A DNA stretch of 64,000 nucleotides from Rhodopseudomonas palustris JSC-3b (GTDB taxonomy: Bacteria > Pseudomonadota > Alphaproteobacteria > Rhizobiales > Xanthobacteraceae). A program made the position numbers and the translations under genes. Location of the stretch: assembly GCA_000504425.1 (NCBI GenBank), contig KI632513.1:611999-675998 (forward strand), read 5' to 3'. The notes below the pieces were generated by a model, which searched no databases, had not been told where the DNA came from, and saw only the letters and a list, made by a program, of their open reading frames with translations. Numbering within the stretch: the stretch's first letter is position 1; each line of letters begins with the position of its first letter. Shown here in pieces: positions 19,209 to 28,507 of the stretch.

Positions 19209-20069
19209 ATGTCGTCCAGGTACGATGAGCTGATGGCGCTGCGCAGCCTGGGGCAGGCCTATGCCTATAGCGACCGCGAGGTGATGCTCTATGCCTGCGG
19301 CATCGGCATGGGCGCCGATCCCTTGAACGAGCAGGAACTGGCTTTCGTCAACGAGGCGAGCCTTGCTGAGCGGCCGCTGAAAGTGGTGCCGACCTTTGCG
19401 TCAGTGGCGGCCTGGGGCGCCGGTCCGGGCGACATGAAGCTCAACATGCTGATGCTGGTCGATGGCGAGCGCGACATCCGCTTTCATCAGAAGCTGCCGG
19501 TGGCGGCGCGCATCACCGCGGATTCCAGGGTCACCGGCGTATGGGACAAGGGCGCCGACAAGGGCGCGGTCATTCAGACCGAAACCGTGCTGCGCGATGA
19601 CAGCGGCGCGGCGCTGGCCACGCTGGTAGCCTCGCGATTTGCGCGCGGCGATGGTGGCTTTGGCGGGCCATCGGACGGCCAGCCCGCGCCGCATGCGGTG
19701 CCGAGCCGCGCCCCCGACCTGCGCGTCGAGATTGCGACGCGGCCCGATCAGGCGCTGCTGTACCGGCTGTGCGGCGATCGCAACCCGCTGCATTCCGATC
19801 CGGAATTCGCGCGGCGCGCCGGCTTTCCACGTCCGATCCTGCACGGCATGTGCAGCTATGGCATCACCTGCCGCGCGGTGCTGCAGACCTATGCCGACTA
19901 TGATCCGGCCGCGTTCAAGCGCCACGCCGCGCGCTTCTCCGCGCCGGTGTTTCCGGGCGAAACCGTGTCGGTGGCGCTGTGGAAGGATGGCGACGTGGTG
20001 TCGTTCGAAGCGGCGGTCAAAGAGCGCGGCGTCACCGTGATCAGGAACGGCATCACCGTGTTAGGATGA
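19209..20069 (+). CDS. MaoC-family (R)-enoyl-CoA hydratase, two hot-dog domains
   Basis: The 286-residue protein has the double hot-dog architecture of hydratase 2. The N-terminal half contains ALRSLGQAYAYSDREVMLYA, AFVNEASL and KVVPTFASVAAWG. The C-terminal half contains the catalytic motif region YRLCGDRNPLHSDPEFA followed by GFPRPILHGMCSYGI, where Asp and His act in water addition. Substrates are 2-enoyl-CoAs, often medium-chain or branched. The ATG at 19209 is used; an in-frame GTG six bases upstream is possible. Location behind the 2-oxo-acid oxidoreductase suggests that both act in degradation of amino-acid- or aromatic-derived acyl groups; this is inference. Confidence 0.9.
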   Translation: MSSRYDELMALRSLGQAYAYSDREVMLYACGIGMGADPLNEQELAFVNEASLAERPLKVVPTFASVAAWGAGPGDMKLNMLMLVDGERDIRFHQKLPVAARITADSRVTGVWDKGADKGAVIQTETVLRDDSGAALATLVASRFARGDGGFGGPSDGQPAPHAVPSRAPDLRVEIATRPDQALLYRLCGDRNPLHSDPEFARRAGFPRPILHGMCSYGITCRAVLQTYADYDPAAFKRHAARFSAPVFPGETVSVALWKDGDVVSFEAAVKERGVTVIRNGITVLG

Positions 20070-20085
20070 CCATTCCCGATCGACT

Positions 20086-20108
20086 CGGCGGCAGGCTGCC
20101 TGCCGCCG
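20086..20108 (+). terminator. Perfect GC-rich hairpin between hydratase and aldolase genes
   Basis: A 10-bp perfect stem CGGCGGCAGG / CCTGCCGCCG with a three-base loop lies 17 bases after the hydratase stop and 24 before the next start. It lacks a T tract; it may be a weak terminator or an RNA-stabilising hairpin. Confidence 0.45.
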
Positions 20109-20131
20109 GGACAGTGACCAAGAGGTAAGCT

Positions 20132-21082
20132 ATGACTCTCAGTGCCGCTGCCAACGGCGTGTTCGCAATCGCTCCGACGCCCTTTCATGACGATGGCCGC
20201 ATCGATGAAGCGTCGATCGACCGGCTCACCGATTTTTATGGCGAGGTTGGCTGCGACGGCGTCACTGTGCTCGGCATTTTGGGCGAGGCGCCAAAGCTCG
20301 ATGCCGCTGAGGCTGAGATCGTGGCCAAGCGCTTCATCAAACGCGCCGGCCAACTGCAGGTGATCGTCGGCGTATCGGCGCCGGGCTTTGCCGCGATGCG
20401 CGCGCTCGCGCGCACCGCGATGGACGCCGGCGCCGCCGGCGTGATGATCGCGCCGCCGCCGAGCCTGCGCACCGACGATCAGATCACCACCTATTTCCGC
20501 CAGGCCGAAGAGGCGATCGGCGAGGGCATTCCTTGGGTGCTGCAGGACTATCCGCTGACGCTGTCGGTGGTGATGACGCCGGCGGTGATCCGCCGCATCG
20601 TGATGGACAGCCAGGCCTGCGTGATGCTCAAGCACGAGGACTGGCCGGGGCTGGAAAAGATCACGGCGCTGCGCGACTTTCAGCGTGACGGGTCGCTGCG
20701 GCCGCTGTCGATCCTCACCGGCAATGGCGGGCTGTTTCTGGATTTCGAGATGGAGCGCGGCGCCGATGGCGCCATGACCGGCTATGCTTTCCCGGACATG
20801 CTGGTTGATGTGGTGCGGCTGTCGCGGTCCGGCGCGCGCGATCAGGCCCACGATCTGTTCGACGCCCATCTGCCGCTGCTGCGCTATGAGCAGCAGCCGG
20901 GCGTCGGGCTCGCGGTGCGCAAATATGTGCTGCAGCAGCGCGGCGTGATTGCCTCAGCCGCTCAGCGCAAGCCGGGCGCCACCATCAGCGCTACCGCCAA
21001 GGCCGAGGTCGATTATCTGCTCGCCCGGGTCGCGCGGGTCGATCGCCGCGCGGCGTTGTCGCGCCCGCACGCCGCAGAATAG
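20132..21082 (+). CDS. DapA/dihydrodipicolinate synthase-family lyase
   Basis: The 316-residue TIM-barrel protein belongs to the Schiff-base aldolase family of DapA and N-acetylneuraminate lyase. Seen are an N-terminal GVFAIAPTPFHDDGRID, a conserved Tyr in LQDYPLT and the Schiff-base lysine in CVMLKHEDWPGLEKI. The usual GTTGE motif of true DapA reads GILGEAPKL here, so it is probably not the lysine-biosynthesis enzyme but a catabolic relative acting on a 2-oxo acid. It lies in the same-strand run after the oxidoreductase and hydratase, which supports a catabolic role. Confidence 0.87.
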   Translation: MTLSAAANGVFAIAPTPFHDDGRIDEASIDRLTDFYGEVGCDGVTVLGILGEAPKLDAAEAEIVAKRFIKRAGQLQVIVGVSAPGFAAMRALARTAMDAGAAGVMIAPPPSLRTDDQITTYFRQAEEAIGEGIPWVLQDYPLTLSVVMTPAVIRRIVMDSQACVMLKHEDWPGLEKITALRDFQRDGSLRPLSILTGNGGLFLDFEMERGADGAMTGYAFPDMLVDVVRLSRSGARDQAHDLFDAHLPLLRYEQQPGVGLAVRKYVLQQRGVIASAAQRKPGATISATAKAEVDYLLARVARVDRRAALSRPHAAE

Positions 21083-21149
21083 CCACCAGACAACAAAGCG
21101 CCGGCTGTCGTGATGACGGCCGGCTGACAACAATGAGGGAGCGAAACTA

Positions 21150-21956
21150 ATGTCCACTGAGCCAGCCGCGGCGCGGCCTGCTTCGACCATCCTGCTGCTG
21201 CGCGATGCCGCCGCGGCGGCGGAAATCGAAGTGTTCATGATGGTGCGTAACCGGCAGATCGAATTTGCCTCCGGCGCACTGGTGTTTCCCGGCGGCAGCG
21301 TCGATGCCGCCGACCGCGCCATCATCGAGCGGCCGGAGCTGTATCGCGAGACGCCGGGCGATGATCCGGAGACGCTGAGCTTCCGGATCGCGGCGATCCG
21401 CGAAACGTTTGAGGAAAGCGGCATTCTGCTGGCGCGGCCGCGCGGCGCGGACGCCCTGATCTCGGCTGAGCGGGCGGGAGAGATCGAAGCCAGTCACCGC
21501 GCGGCGTTGTGCGCCGGGGAGGCGTCGTTTGCCGAGATCGTCGCTGGCCATGATCTGGTGCTGGCGCTCGATCAGCTGGTTCCCTATGCGCGCTGGGTGA
21601 CGCCGGTGCTGCTGCCCAAGCGCTTTGATACCTGGTTCTTTTTGGCCAAGGCGCCGCCCGAGCAGCTCGGCCGGCACGACGGCCATGAATCGACCGATTC
21701 CATCTGGCTGTCGCCGCGCGAGGCCTTGGCCGGCGCCGATGACGGCCGCTTCAACCTGCCGTTCCCGACTACCCGCAATCTGATCCGGCTCGGCCGCCAG
21801 CCCAGCGTCGCGGCGGCGCTCGAGGATGCGCGGCAGCGCGCGGTGGTGACGGTGATGCCGGAAATGACCAAGCAGCCCAATGGCAAGGTGCAGCTGCGGA
21901 TTCCAGCTGCCGCCGGCTATGACGGGGAAGTGTTCGAGGTCGCCCGCGCGGTGTAG
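21150..21956 (+). CDS. NUDIX hydrolase, NUDT19-like
   Basis: This 268-residue protein has a NUDIX box interrupted by an insertion: GALVFPGGSVDAADRAI, then about 20 residues, then FRIAAIRETFEESGILLARP. The split box is characteristic of NUDT19/NUDT7-like hydrolases, several of which act on CoA or acyl-CoA. The C-terminal ending (ITRNLIRLGRQPSV-like segment TTRNLIRLG) matches this subgroup. It follows the DapA-family gene by 67 bases and may be in the same transcript. CoA-related activity would fit the acyl-CoA enzymes upstream but is unproven. Confidence 0.88.
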   Translation: MSTEPAAARPASTILLLRDAAAAAEIEVFMMVRNRQIEFASGALVFPGGSVDAADRAIIERPELYRETPGDDPETLSFRIAAIRETFEESGILLARPRGADALISAERAGEIEASHRAALCAGEASFAEIVAGHDLVLALDQLVPYARWVTPVLLPKRFDTWFFLAKAPPEQLGRHDGHESTDSIWLSPREALAGADDGRFNLPFPTTRNLIRLGRQPSVAAALEDARQRAVVTVMPEMTKQPNGKVQLRIPAAAGYDGEVFEVARAV

Positions 21957-22140
21957 CGGGGCGGCGAGCGCGAGCGTGGTGCGGCGCCGGGGAACAGCCG
22001 CACCACCTGGCCGGCAGCGCAGCTGCGCCAGTCAACGATCGATGCCGCAGCCGGCGCGCGACGCGATCCGCATTCGGCATGTTCCCAGCAGACGGAAAGT
22101 CGGCTTATAGTTGGGGCGGTTTGGAGACAGCCGCACAGCC

Positions 22141-24825
22141 ATGTCGTCTGCCACCCCTGCGTCCAGCACCCGGCGCAAGCCGCCGTCGATCCGACAGCTC
22201 ACCTTCGGCAGCATGCTGCTGCTGCTGTCGTTGATCGCGCTGACCAGCGTTGCCAGCGTGCTGGCGCTCCGCAAGATCGACGCCACCTTTGCCGAGCTGC
22301 AGCGTCTGCAAAGCGTCGATGATCTCGCCGAGGAGATCGACCAGAAGGTCAGCGAGCTGCGCCTTGCGGCCCGCGAAATCGTCACCGATCCCGGCAGCCA
22401 GCCAGGCCGGGTCTGGGAAGCAACTTCGGCGCTCAATGCGCTGATCAAGAAGACCCGCATTCAGCTGGCGCCCGATCAACAGGAGATGATCGACGGCGTT
22501 TCGGACCGGCTGCAGAATTATCGCGAAGCAATCGAGCGCATCACCGCGCTGATCCCGCGCCGCGCCGAAGTGGTCGCCATGCTGCCGGCGCTGCGCCAGA
22601 GTTTTGAGACGGCGGTCGATCGCATCGATGACCGCAACATCGCCGTGAACCTCTATCGCGAACGCAGCCGGGTGACGGCCGCGCTGTTGTCGAATGATCC
22701 GGTGGCCGCCGAGCAGGCCGCGAAAAGTCTGCGCGCCATTCCGATCGATGATCCGGCGCTGCGCAGCGCGGTGCGCGACTTCACCGATGTGCTGATTTCG
22801 CTGGCGACGCTCGAACGCGAGATCGCCGAGCTTGATCAGCAGGTGCTGGGGGCCGAAGGCCAGCAGATCGGCAAGGTCACTGATCTGTTGCGCGGCCTCA
22901 GTGCCGATCGCGGCAAGGTGCTGGCACGCGATTTCGCCAGGACTCTGGCCGAAGACAAATGGCAGAGCATCGTGCTTGGCACCGTGGGCGTGTTGGTCGG
23001 GCTGCTGGCGGCGGGCTATCTGGTGCGGCGCACCGTTGCGCCGCTGGCGGCGATCGCCAAATCGATCCGCGCGCTGGCCGGCGGCCAGCAGCACATCACC
23101 ATTCCCTCGATCGAGGTCGAGAATGAGATCGGCGATATTGCCCGCGCCGCCGAAGTGTTCCGCCGCACCCTGGTGGAGGCCGATGCCGCGCGGCTGGCCG
23201 CGGTCCATGCGCTCGCCGAGCAGCGCCTGGCGGAAGAAAGCTATCGCAAGCTGTTCGAGGGCTCGATCGACGGCATCTATGTCACCACGCCGGAAGGGGC
23301 ATTGCTCAATGCCAATCCGGCGCTGGCGCGGATGATGGGCTATGACACGCCGACCGAGCTGATGACGCAGATCGGCGACATCGCCAACACCATCTATGTC
23401 AATCCGGCGATGCGCTGGCATTATCGCCAGATCATGGATCGCGATGGTTTTGTGCGCGAGTTCGAATATCAGGCGCGGCGCCGCGACGGCGAAATCCTGT
23501 GGCTGTCGGACAGCGCCACCGCGATCCGCGACGAGGACGGCCATATCATCCGCTATGAAGGCGCGGTGCGCGACATCACCGATCAGAAGCGCGCCGAGCA
23601 GGCGGTGGTCGAAGGCCGCAGGCTGCTGCAGCAGGTGATCGACACCGTGCCGGCGGTGATCAACGTCAAGAACAGCGAGCTGCGCTACCTGCTGATGAAC
23701 CGCTACATGGCGGGCATCTTCGGCATCGATCCCAAGGATGCGATCGGCCGCACCACCACCGAGCTGATGTCGCGCTACGGTTCGCACAAGACCGATGCCA
23801 ATGACCGGCGCGTGCTCGCCACCGGCGAGGGGATCGGCTTCTATGAGGAGGAATATCGCGACGCCACCGGGGTGATGCGGCAATGGCTGGTCAACAAGAT
23901 GCCGCTCAAGGGCGCCGACGGCAATATCGAGCGGATTGTCACCGTGGCGCTCGATATCAGCGACCGCAAGCGCGACGAACAGGAGATGCGGCGCGCCAAG
24001 GAGGCGGCGGAGGCAGCGCTGAAGAACTTGCGGGAAACCCAGGAGTCGCTGATCGAAGCTGAAAAGCTTGCCGCGCTCGGCCGGCTGGTGGCGGGCGTCG
24101 CCCATGAGGTCAACAGCCCAGTTGGCATCAGCCTGACGGTGGCGTCGTCGCTGGAGATCAAGACCGAGCAATTCGCCGCCGAGGTGCAAAGCGGCAATCT
24201 GCGGCGCTCGGCGTTGAACGACTTTTTGAATAACAGCCGTGATGCCGCCGCGCAGCTGGTGGCCAATCTCAATCGCGCAGCGGAACTGGTGCAATCATTC
24301 AAGCAGGTCGCGGCCGACCGCAGCTATTCCGACCGGCGGGTGTTCGATTTGGCCGATCTCACTGAACAGGTGGTCACCAGCCTGAAACCGGGACTGCGCC
24401 ACCAGAATTTGTCACTGACCGTCGATTGCCGGCCCAATCTGACCATGCACAGCTTCCCGGGGCCTTATGGCCAGGTGCTGACCAATTTGTTCTTCAACTC
24501 GGTGGCCCATGCCTTTCCCAATAGCGATGGCGGCCAGGTCGATATCAAGATCCGCGAAGCGGGCGACGATCACGTCGAGATTTTGTTCGAGGACAATGGC
24601 TGCGGCATGACCCATGACGTCAAGCGCCGCGCTTTCGATCCGTTCTTCACCACGCGCCGCGATCAGGGCGGCACCGGGCTCGGCCTGCACATCGTCTACA
24701 GCATCGTCACCAATCGGCTCGGTGGCCGGATCAGCCTCAATTCCGAGCCGGGCCAGGGCACCAAGATCAGGATCGTGCTGCCACGCCATGCCCCGGCCGA
24801 AGCCGAGGTGCTTGCCACCGCATGA
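22141..24825 (+). CDS. Transmembrane PAS-domain sensor histidine kinase
   Basis: This 894-residue kinase has a membrane helix at about residues 24-44, a periplasmic helical sensor of about 230 residues and a second helix at about 280-298. A HAMP domain, two PAS domains (about 370-480 and 495-615), a phosphoacceptor region and an HATPase domain follow. The H-box is LGRLVAGVAHEVNSPVG with the His near residue 653. ATP-binding motifs are the N-box-like FNSVAHAFPN, DNGCGM and GTGLGLHIVYSIV. The dimerisation region resembles the N-X-P-type (HEVNSPVGI) kinases. No response regulator lies nearby, so its partner is unknown. The ATG at 22141 is used; the frame opens at 22111. Confidence 0.92.
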   Translation: MSSATPASSTRRKPPSIRQLTFGSMLLLLSLIALTSVASVLALRKIDATFAELQRLQSVDDLAEEIDQKVSELRLAAREIVTDPGSQPGRVWEATSALNALIKKTRIQLAPDQQEMIDGVSDRLQNYREAIERITALIPRRAEVVAMLPALRQSFETAVDRIDDRNIAVNLYRERSRVTAALLSNDPVAAEQAAKSLRAIPIDDPALRSAVRDFTDVLISLATLEREIAELDQQVLGAEGQQIGKVTDLLRGLSADRGKVLARDFARTLAEDKWQSIVLGTVGVLVGLLAAGYLVRRTVAPLAAIAKSIRALAGGQQHITIPSIEVENEIGDIARAAEVFRRTLVEADAARLAAVHALAEQRLAEESYRKLFEGSIDGIYVTTPEGALLNANPALARMMGYDTPTELMTQIGDIANTIYVNPAMRWHYRQIMDRDGFVREFEYQARRRDGEILWLSDSATAIRDEDGHIIRYEGAVRDITDQKRAEQAVVEGRRLLQQVIDTVPAVINVKNSELRYLLMNRYMAGIFGIDPKDAIGRTTTELMSRYGSHKTDANDRRVLATGEGIGFYEEEYRDATGVMRQWLVNKMPLKGADGNIERIVTVALDISDRKRDEQEMRRAKEAAEAALKNLRETQESLIEAEKLAALGRLVAGVAHEVNSPVGISLTVASSLEIKTEQFAAEVQSGNLRRSALNDFLNNSRDAAAQLVANLNRAAELVQSFKQVAADRSYSDRRVFDLADLTEQVVTSLKPGLRHQNLSLTVDCRPNLTMHSFPGPYGQVLTNLFFNSVAHAFPNSDGGQVDIKIREAGDDHVEILFEDNGCGMTHDVKRRAFDPFFTTRRDQGGTGLGLHIVYSIVTNRLGGRISLNSEPGQGTKIRIVLPRHAPAEAEVLATA

Positions 24826-24846
24826 GCGGGCGTCGCGGCCGATGAC

Positions 24847-25833
24847 TTAACGCTGCTTGGCGCGGCTGAGCGTGTCGGACGGCAGTTCCCCGAATGCCAG
24901 TCGATAGTCCTTGGCGAAATGCCCCGGATTGCCGAAGCCGCACACGAACGCCACGCTGGTCACCGAAGTGCCGGCGGCGGCGGCTTCCAGCATCTTGCGC
25001 GCGCCGTTCAGCCGGGTCCGCTTCAGGAAGGTATGCGGTGTGTAGCCGCGATGGCGCAGGAACGCGCGCAGCAAGGTGCGCGACGACACGCCGGTTTCGG
25101 TCGTGAGTTTTTCGATGGTGATCGGCTGTTGCCAATTCGCCTCGATAAACGCTTCGGCGCGCCGCACATGCGCCGGGGCGCCGTCTCGGGCATCGGCGCG
25201 CAGCAGATCGCTGCAATTGTGACGGCTGGCATAGAGAAAGGCGATGATGATCGCCTGTTCGAACTCGGCGATCAGCAGCGGCGGCAGCGTGGTGGCGTGT
25301 TCTTGAAGCTGCGCCGCGTAAAACAGCACCATCTGCCGCAGGGTTCGCGCGTGCGGCTGATCGGCGCGCAGCGCCGGCTCGAACAGCAGGGCCCCGCCTT
25401 TGGGCAGAAAGCCGAGAATCCGGCTGAGCTGCTGGTCGAGCGCGGTGCGTTCGATGCGCAGCAACAGCTGCTCATAACCGCGGCCGTAGCGCAGCGTCGC
25501 GGTCTGGTCCGGCGAGGAGATGCAACTGCAGTCGGGATGAATCTGCGTGGTCTGGCCGCCGGAGCAGGTGGAGGCGAAGCCGCGCAGCCCGATCTGCAGC
25601 CGCACGTAATCGGTTTCCGGAAACTGCACGGTGGCTTCCGAGCCATAGCTGCAAAAGCCGATCGACACCGCCGGATAGGCAACGAAATTGGCGCGGCCAA
25701 AGAAGCTGGGATCGAACGGGATGTAGCATGAGCTGGCGCCAAATCGCATCAGCATGGCGTCGCGCATCACCTCGGGGTCGCGGGTGCGGACCACCTGGAA
25801 GCGCCGCAATGGTTCGTCGTGATGATCTGACAA
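24847..25833 (-). CDS. AraC-family transcriptional regulator
   Basis: This protein has an N-terminal cupin-like sensor of the AraC_binding_2 type (FGRANFVAYPAVSIGFCSY) and a C-terminal double helix-turn-helix (about the last 95 residues). That region includes EAFIEANWQQPITIEKL, GVSSRTLLRAFLRHRGYTP, LNGARKMLEA and VAFVCGFGNPGHFAKDYR. The start is uncertain. The frame is open to an ATG at 25992, but bases 25834-25992 are AT-rich and look non-coding, so I prefer the TTG at 25833, which gives 328 residues. Three copies of a 10-base word lie at and upstream of this start, possibly its own operator. It ends 21 bases from the end of the convergent kinase gene. Confidence 0.85.
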   Translation of the reverse strand: MSDHHDEPLRRFQVVRTRDPEVMRDAMLMRFGASSCYIPFDPSFFGRANFVAYPAVSIGFCSYGSEATVQFPETDYVRLQIGLRGFASTCSGGQTTQIHPDCSCISSPDQTATLRYGRGYEQLLLRIERTALDQQLSRILGFLPKGGALLFEPALRADQPHARTLRQMVLFYAAQLQEHATTLPPLLIAEFEQAIIIAFLYASRHNCSDLLRADARDGAPAHVRRAEAFIEANWQQPITIEKLTTETGVSSRTLLRAFLRHRGYTPHTFLKRTRLNGARKMLEAAAAGTSVTSVAFVCGFGNPGHFAKDYRLAFGELPSDTLSRAKQR

Positions 25834-25952
25834 ATGAAATCGAATCAAAATGAATAACGGCGAAGTAACTTTGACGGTAAGTGACTGATCTGACAACCAA
25901 CCCAAAGAACAGTGTCGCACAATCAACGATCGTGAGTTGTGATGATCTGTCA
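25823..25952 (-). promoter_or_regulatory. Three direct repeats TGWCAGATCA at the AraC gene start
   Basis: Read on the minus strand, TGACAGATCA (25952-25943), TGTCAGATCA (25895-25886) and TGTCAGATCA (25832-25823) are spaced 57 and 63 bases, five to six helical turns. The last copy overlaps the proposed start codon. Such spacing suits an AraC-type protein binding its own promoter. This is a candidate autoregulatory region. Confidence 0.45.
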
Positions 25953-26587
25953 CAATGCGAGTGCTGCTGATGAAATTGCCGGCACACGGCAAATCAACCG
26001 TGACATCGCGCGCGGCTCTGCGTTGCGTCGCCTCGATCTTGGCAGCTCGGCAGTACTGATAACATCAGGTGGCTGCCGCGATGGAGCAGGGTGACGCCGC
26101 TCAACGTGTGTTGACTTAAGGTGACGGTGCGGCACTGAGCGTGACACTCGGCGCGATGACGGTCGTCATAAACTTGTTGCCGTTGCTGGACGCGGCACCA
26201 GCACATCCAGAGAAGGCAATCCACGACAGCCAATCCCATGCAGCCACTCCATGACAGCCAATGGCTGACAGGGACATTGCATGACCGTCATGCGCCTTCG
26301 TCATGTCGCGTCGCACGCCTCGTAAAACTACTGACATTGCAGGGGAAACCAAACTCGCGGGGTTGTGCCGGTGGCACTACTCGCGGCTCGCGTTAATCGC
26401 GTAGTAAGGTCGCCTTTGTTACCAGCTCGGTGGGGCGATCTTTCGAGCACCGGCAACGCTCGACCCTGCTCATCCTGACCATGGCTGGCGTGCTGACGAC
26501 GCAGCGCTTTGCGTTGCGCCATTGATCATGCCTGCGGCGCACTCGCTGCGGCGAGGCGCACAATAAGAACAATAAGGAAGTGAAGTC
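25953..26587. other. Long intergenic region between AraC regulator and chemoreceptor
   Basis: No gene is supported. The stretch to about 26350 is unusually rich in TGAC/GTCA words. It includes two copies each of GACAGCCAAT (26225-26234 and 26253-26262) and GACATTGCA (26273-26281 and 26333-26341). AATAAGGAAG just before 26588 supplies the chemoreceptor ribosome site. Confidence 0.45.
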
Positions 26588-28279
26588 ATGTTCGCGAACT
26601 TATCGATCCGCACGAAAATCACAGCCGTGCTGGCGTTGATGATTGTGACGATGATCGGCATCGGCTTGCTGTCGGTGACCAGCATGCGCTCGATCAACGC
26701 CAATGCCGTCGATATCCGAACCGTCTGGCTGCCGAGCGTGCGGCTGCTCAGTGAGATCAAGACCCAGCAAGTATCCTATCGCAGCATCATCCGTTCGCAT
26801 CTGCTGGAAACAACGCCGGAGGGCAAGGCGGCGGCCGAGAAGCGCATGGCGGCCGCGTCGAGCAAGATCAAGGAACTGCGCCGCGATTATGAAAAGCTGA
26901 TCGCCTCGCCGGAGGAGCGCGCGCTCTATCTCGACTCCGTGCAGCAATGGACCGACTATGAAAACGGCGTGCAGGAAATTGCGGCGATGTCGCGCGCCAG
27001 CGAAGGCCGTTTCCCGGCCGATGCCCAGACGTTGAACGAGACCAAATATCTGCCGATCGGCCAGAAGGCCGATGCGATCCTGAACAAGGCGATCGAGCTC
27101 AATAACAAGGGCGCCGATGAAGCCGGCGCCAATGCGCAGACGCATTTCACCACGACCTTCATGTTGCTGTCGGCGATCGTCGCGGTGGCTGCGGTGGTTG
27201 GCATCGCGCTCGGCGTGTTGTTGGTGCGCGACGTGGCGCGCGGTATCGACTCGATCATCTCGCCGATGCAGGCGCTGGGACGGGGTGACCTGGATGCCGA
27301 AGTGCCGCATCAGGGCGCGACCACCGAAATCGGCAAGATGGCGGGGGCGCTGCAGGTGTTCAAAGAAGCGCTGATTGCCAAGCGTACCGCCGATCAGGCT
27401 GCTGCACGCGACGCCGAAGAGAAGATCCTGCGCGGTCAGCGCGTCGATGCCATCACCCGGGAATTCGAGGCGATGATCGGCGAGATTGTCGATACGGTGT
27501 CCTCGGCTTCGACCGAGCTTGAAGCCTCGGCCGGGACGCTGACCACCACCGCCGAACATTCCCAGGAGCTGACCACGGCAGTGGCCGCAGCTTCCGAGGA
27601 AGCTTCCACCAATGTGCAGTCGGTGGCGTCGGCGACCGAGGAAATGTCGTCCTCGATCACCGAGATCAGCCGTCAGGTGCAGGATTCGGCGCGGATTGCG
27701 AGCGATGCGGTCAAGCAGGCGCAGCGCACCAATGAGCGGGTCGGTGAGCTGGCGAAGGCGGCGGCGCGCATCGGCGACGTGGTGGAGTTGATCAATACCA
27801 TCGCCGGGCAGACCAATCTGCTGGCGCTCAATGCCACCATTGAAGCAGCGCGCGCGGGCGATGCTGGTCGCGGTTTTGCGGTGGTGGCGAGCGAGGTCAA
27901 GGCGCTCGCTGAACAGACGGCCAAGGCCACCGGCGAGATCAGTCAGCAGATCGGCGGCATTCAGTCGGCGACCCAGGAGTCGGTCGGCGCCATCAAGGAG
28001 ATCGGCGATACCATCGGCAAGATGTCCGAGATCGCCTCAACGATCGCCTCGGCTGTCGAGCAGCAGGGCGCAGCTACTCAGGAAATCTCCCGCAATGTGC
28101 AGCAGGCGGCCGGCGGCACCCATCAGGTGTCCATCCACATCACCGATGTGCAGCGCGGCGCGACCGAGACCGGATCAGCCTCGGCCCAGGTATTGGCGGC
28201 GGCCCAGACCCTGTCGCGCGATAGCAGCCGGCTCAAGGATGAAGTGAGCAAATTCCTCACCACGGTACGTGCGGCCTGA
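26588..28279 (+). CDS. Methyl-accepting chemotaxis protein with four-helix-bundle sensor
   Basis: This 563-residue receptor has a membrane helix at about residues 11-33, a periplasmic 4HB_MCP-type helical sensor up to about 190, a second helix ([21 protein letters not shown], about 193-213), HAMP and a signalling domain. The conserved tip reads [20 protein letters not shown]. Many methylation-type Glu/Gln pairs lie in the flanking helices. There is no C-terminal pentapeptide. It is divergent from the AraC regulator, which may control it. A hairpin follows its stop codon. 4HB receptors can sense amino acids, organic acids or other small ligands; the actual ligand is unknown. Confidence 0.93.
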   Translation: MFANLSIRTKITAVLALMIVTMIGIGLLSVTSMRSINANAVDIRTVWLPSVRLLSEIKTQQVSYRSIIRSHLLETTPEGKAAAEKRMAAASSKIKELRRDYEKLIASPEERALYLDSVQQWTDYENGVQEIAAMSRASEGRFPADAQTLNETKYLPIGQKADAILNKAIELNNKGADEAGANAQTHFTTTFMLLSAIVAVAAVVGIALGVLLVRDVARGIDSIISPMQALGRGDLDAEVPHQGATTEIGKMAGALQVFKEALIAKRTADQAAARDAEEKILRGQRVDAITREFEAMIGEIVDTVSSASTELEASAGTLTTTAEHSQELTTAVAAASEEASTNVQSVASATEEMSSSITEISRQVQDSARIASDAVKQAQRTNERVGELAKAAARIGDVVELINTIAGQTNLLALNATIEAARAGDAGRGFAVVASEVKALAEQTAKATGEISQQIGGIQSATQESVGAIKEIGDTIGKMSEIASTIASAVEQQGAATQEISRNVQQAAGGTHQVSIHITDVQRGATETGSASAQVLAAAQTLSRDSSRLKDEVSKFLTTVRAA

Positions 28280-28290
28280 CGGTGTTAGAC

Positions 28291-28319
28291 GCGGGGCCAC
28301 GGTCTAGCCGTGGCTCCGC
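28291..28319 (+). terminator. Hairpin after the chemoreceptor gene
   Basis: GCGGGGCCACGG pairs with CCGTGGCTCCGC (one G-T pair) across a five-base loop, 12 bases after the stop codon. The T tract is poor. Confidence 0.5.
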
Positions 28320-28507
28320 GCACCTGGTTTGCTTGGGTGCATTCTGTTCGCCGCGCAGCACTACGAGTTCGGTCCTCGATCGCTCTGCGGGCCAACGCGC
28401 CGGAGCAGTTAGGGTCGTGTCCGGTCGATCTTGTGCGGACACCATTACTAACGCCAAAGCGTTGTGTTTTAGATCAAGGAAAGTAGCGTTCGCAGAACGA
28501 TAGCGTG

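Noticed and set aside
26372-26387. Possible sigma-54 promoter (TGGCAC) before the second chemoreceptor
   Set aside because: The -12 element is missing: the bases after the five-base spacer are GCGGC, not TTGC, so the match covers only half of the consensus.
28464-28477. Possible FixK/FNR box GTGTTTTAGATCAA upstream of the small exported protein
   Set aside because: Only the ATCAA half fits; the other half matches three of five bases, which is expected by chance.
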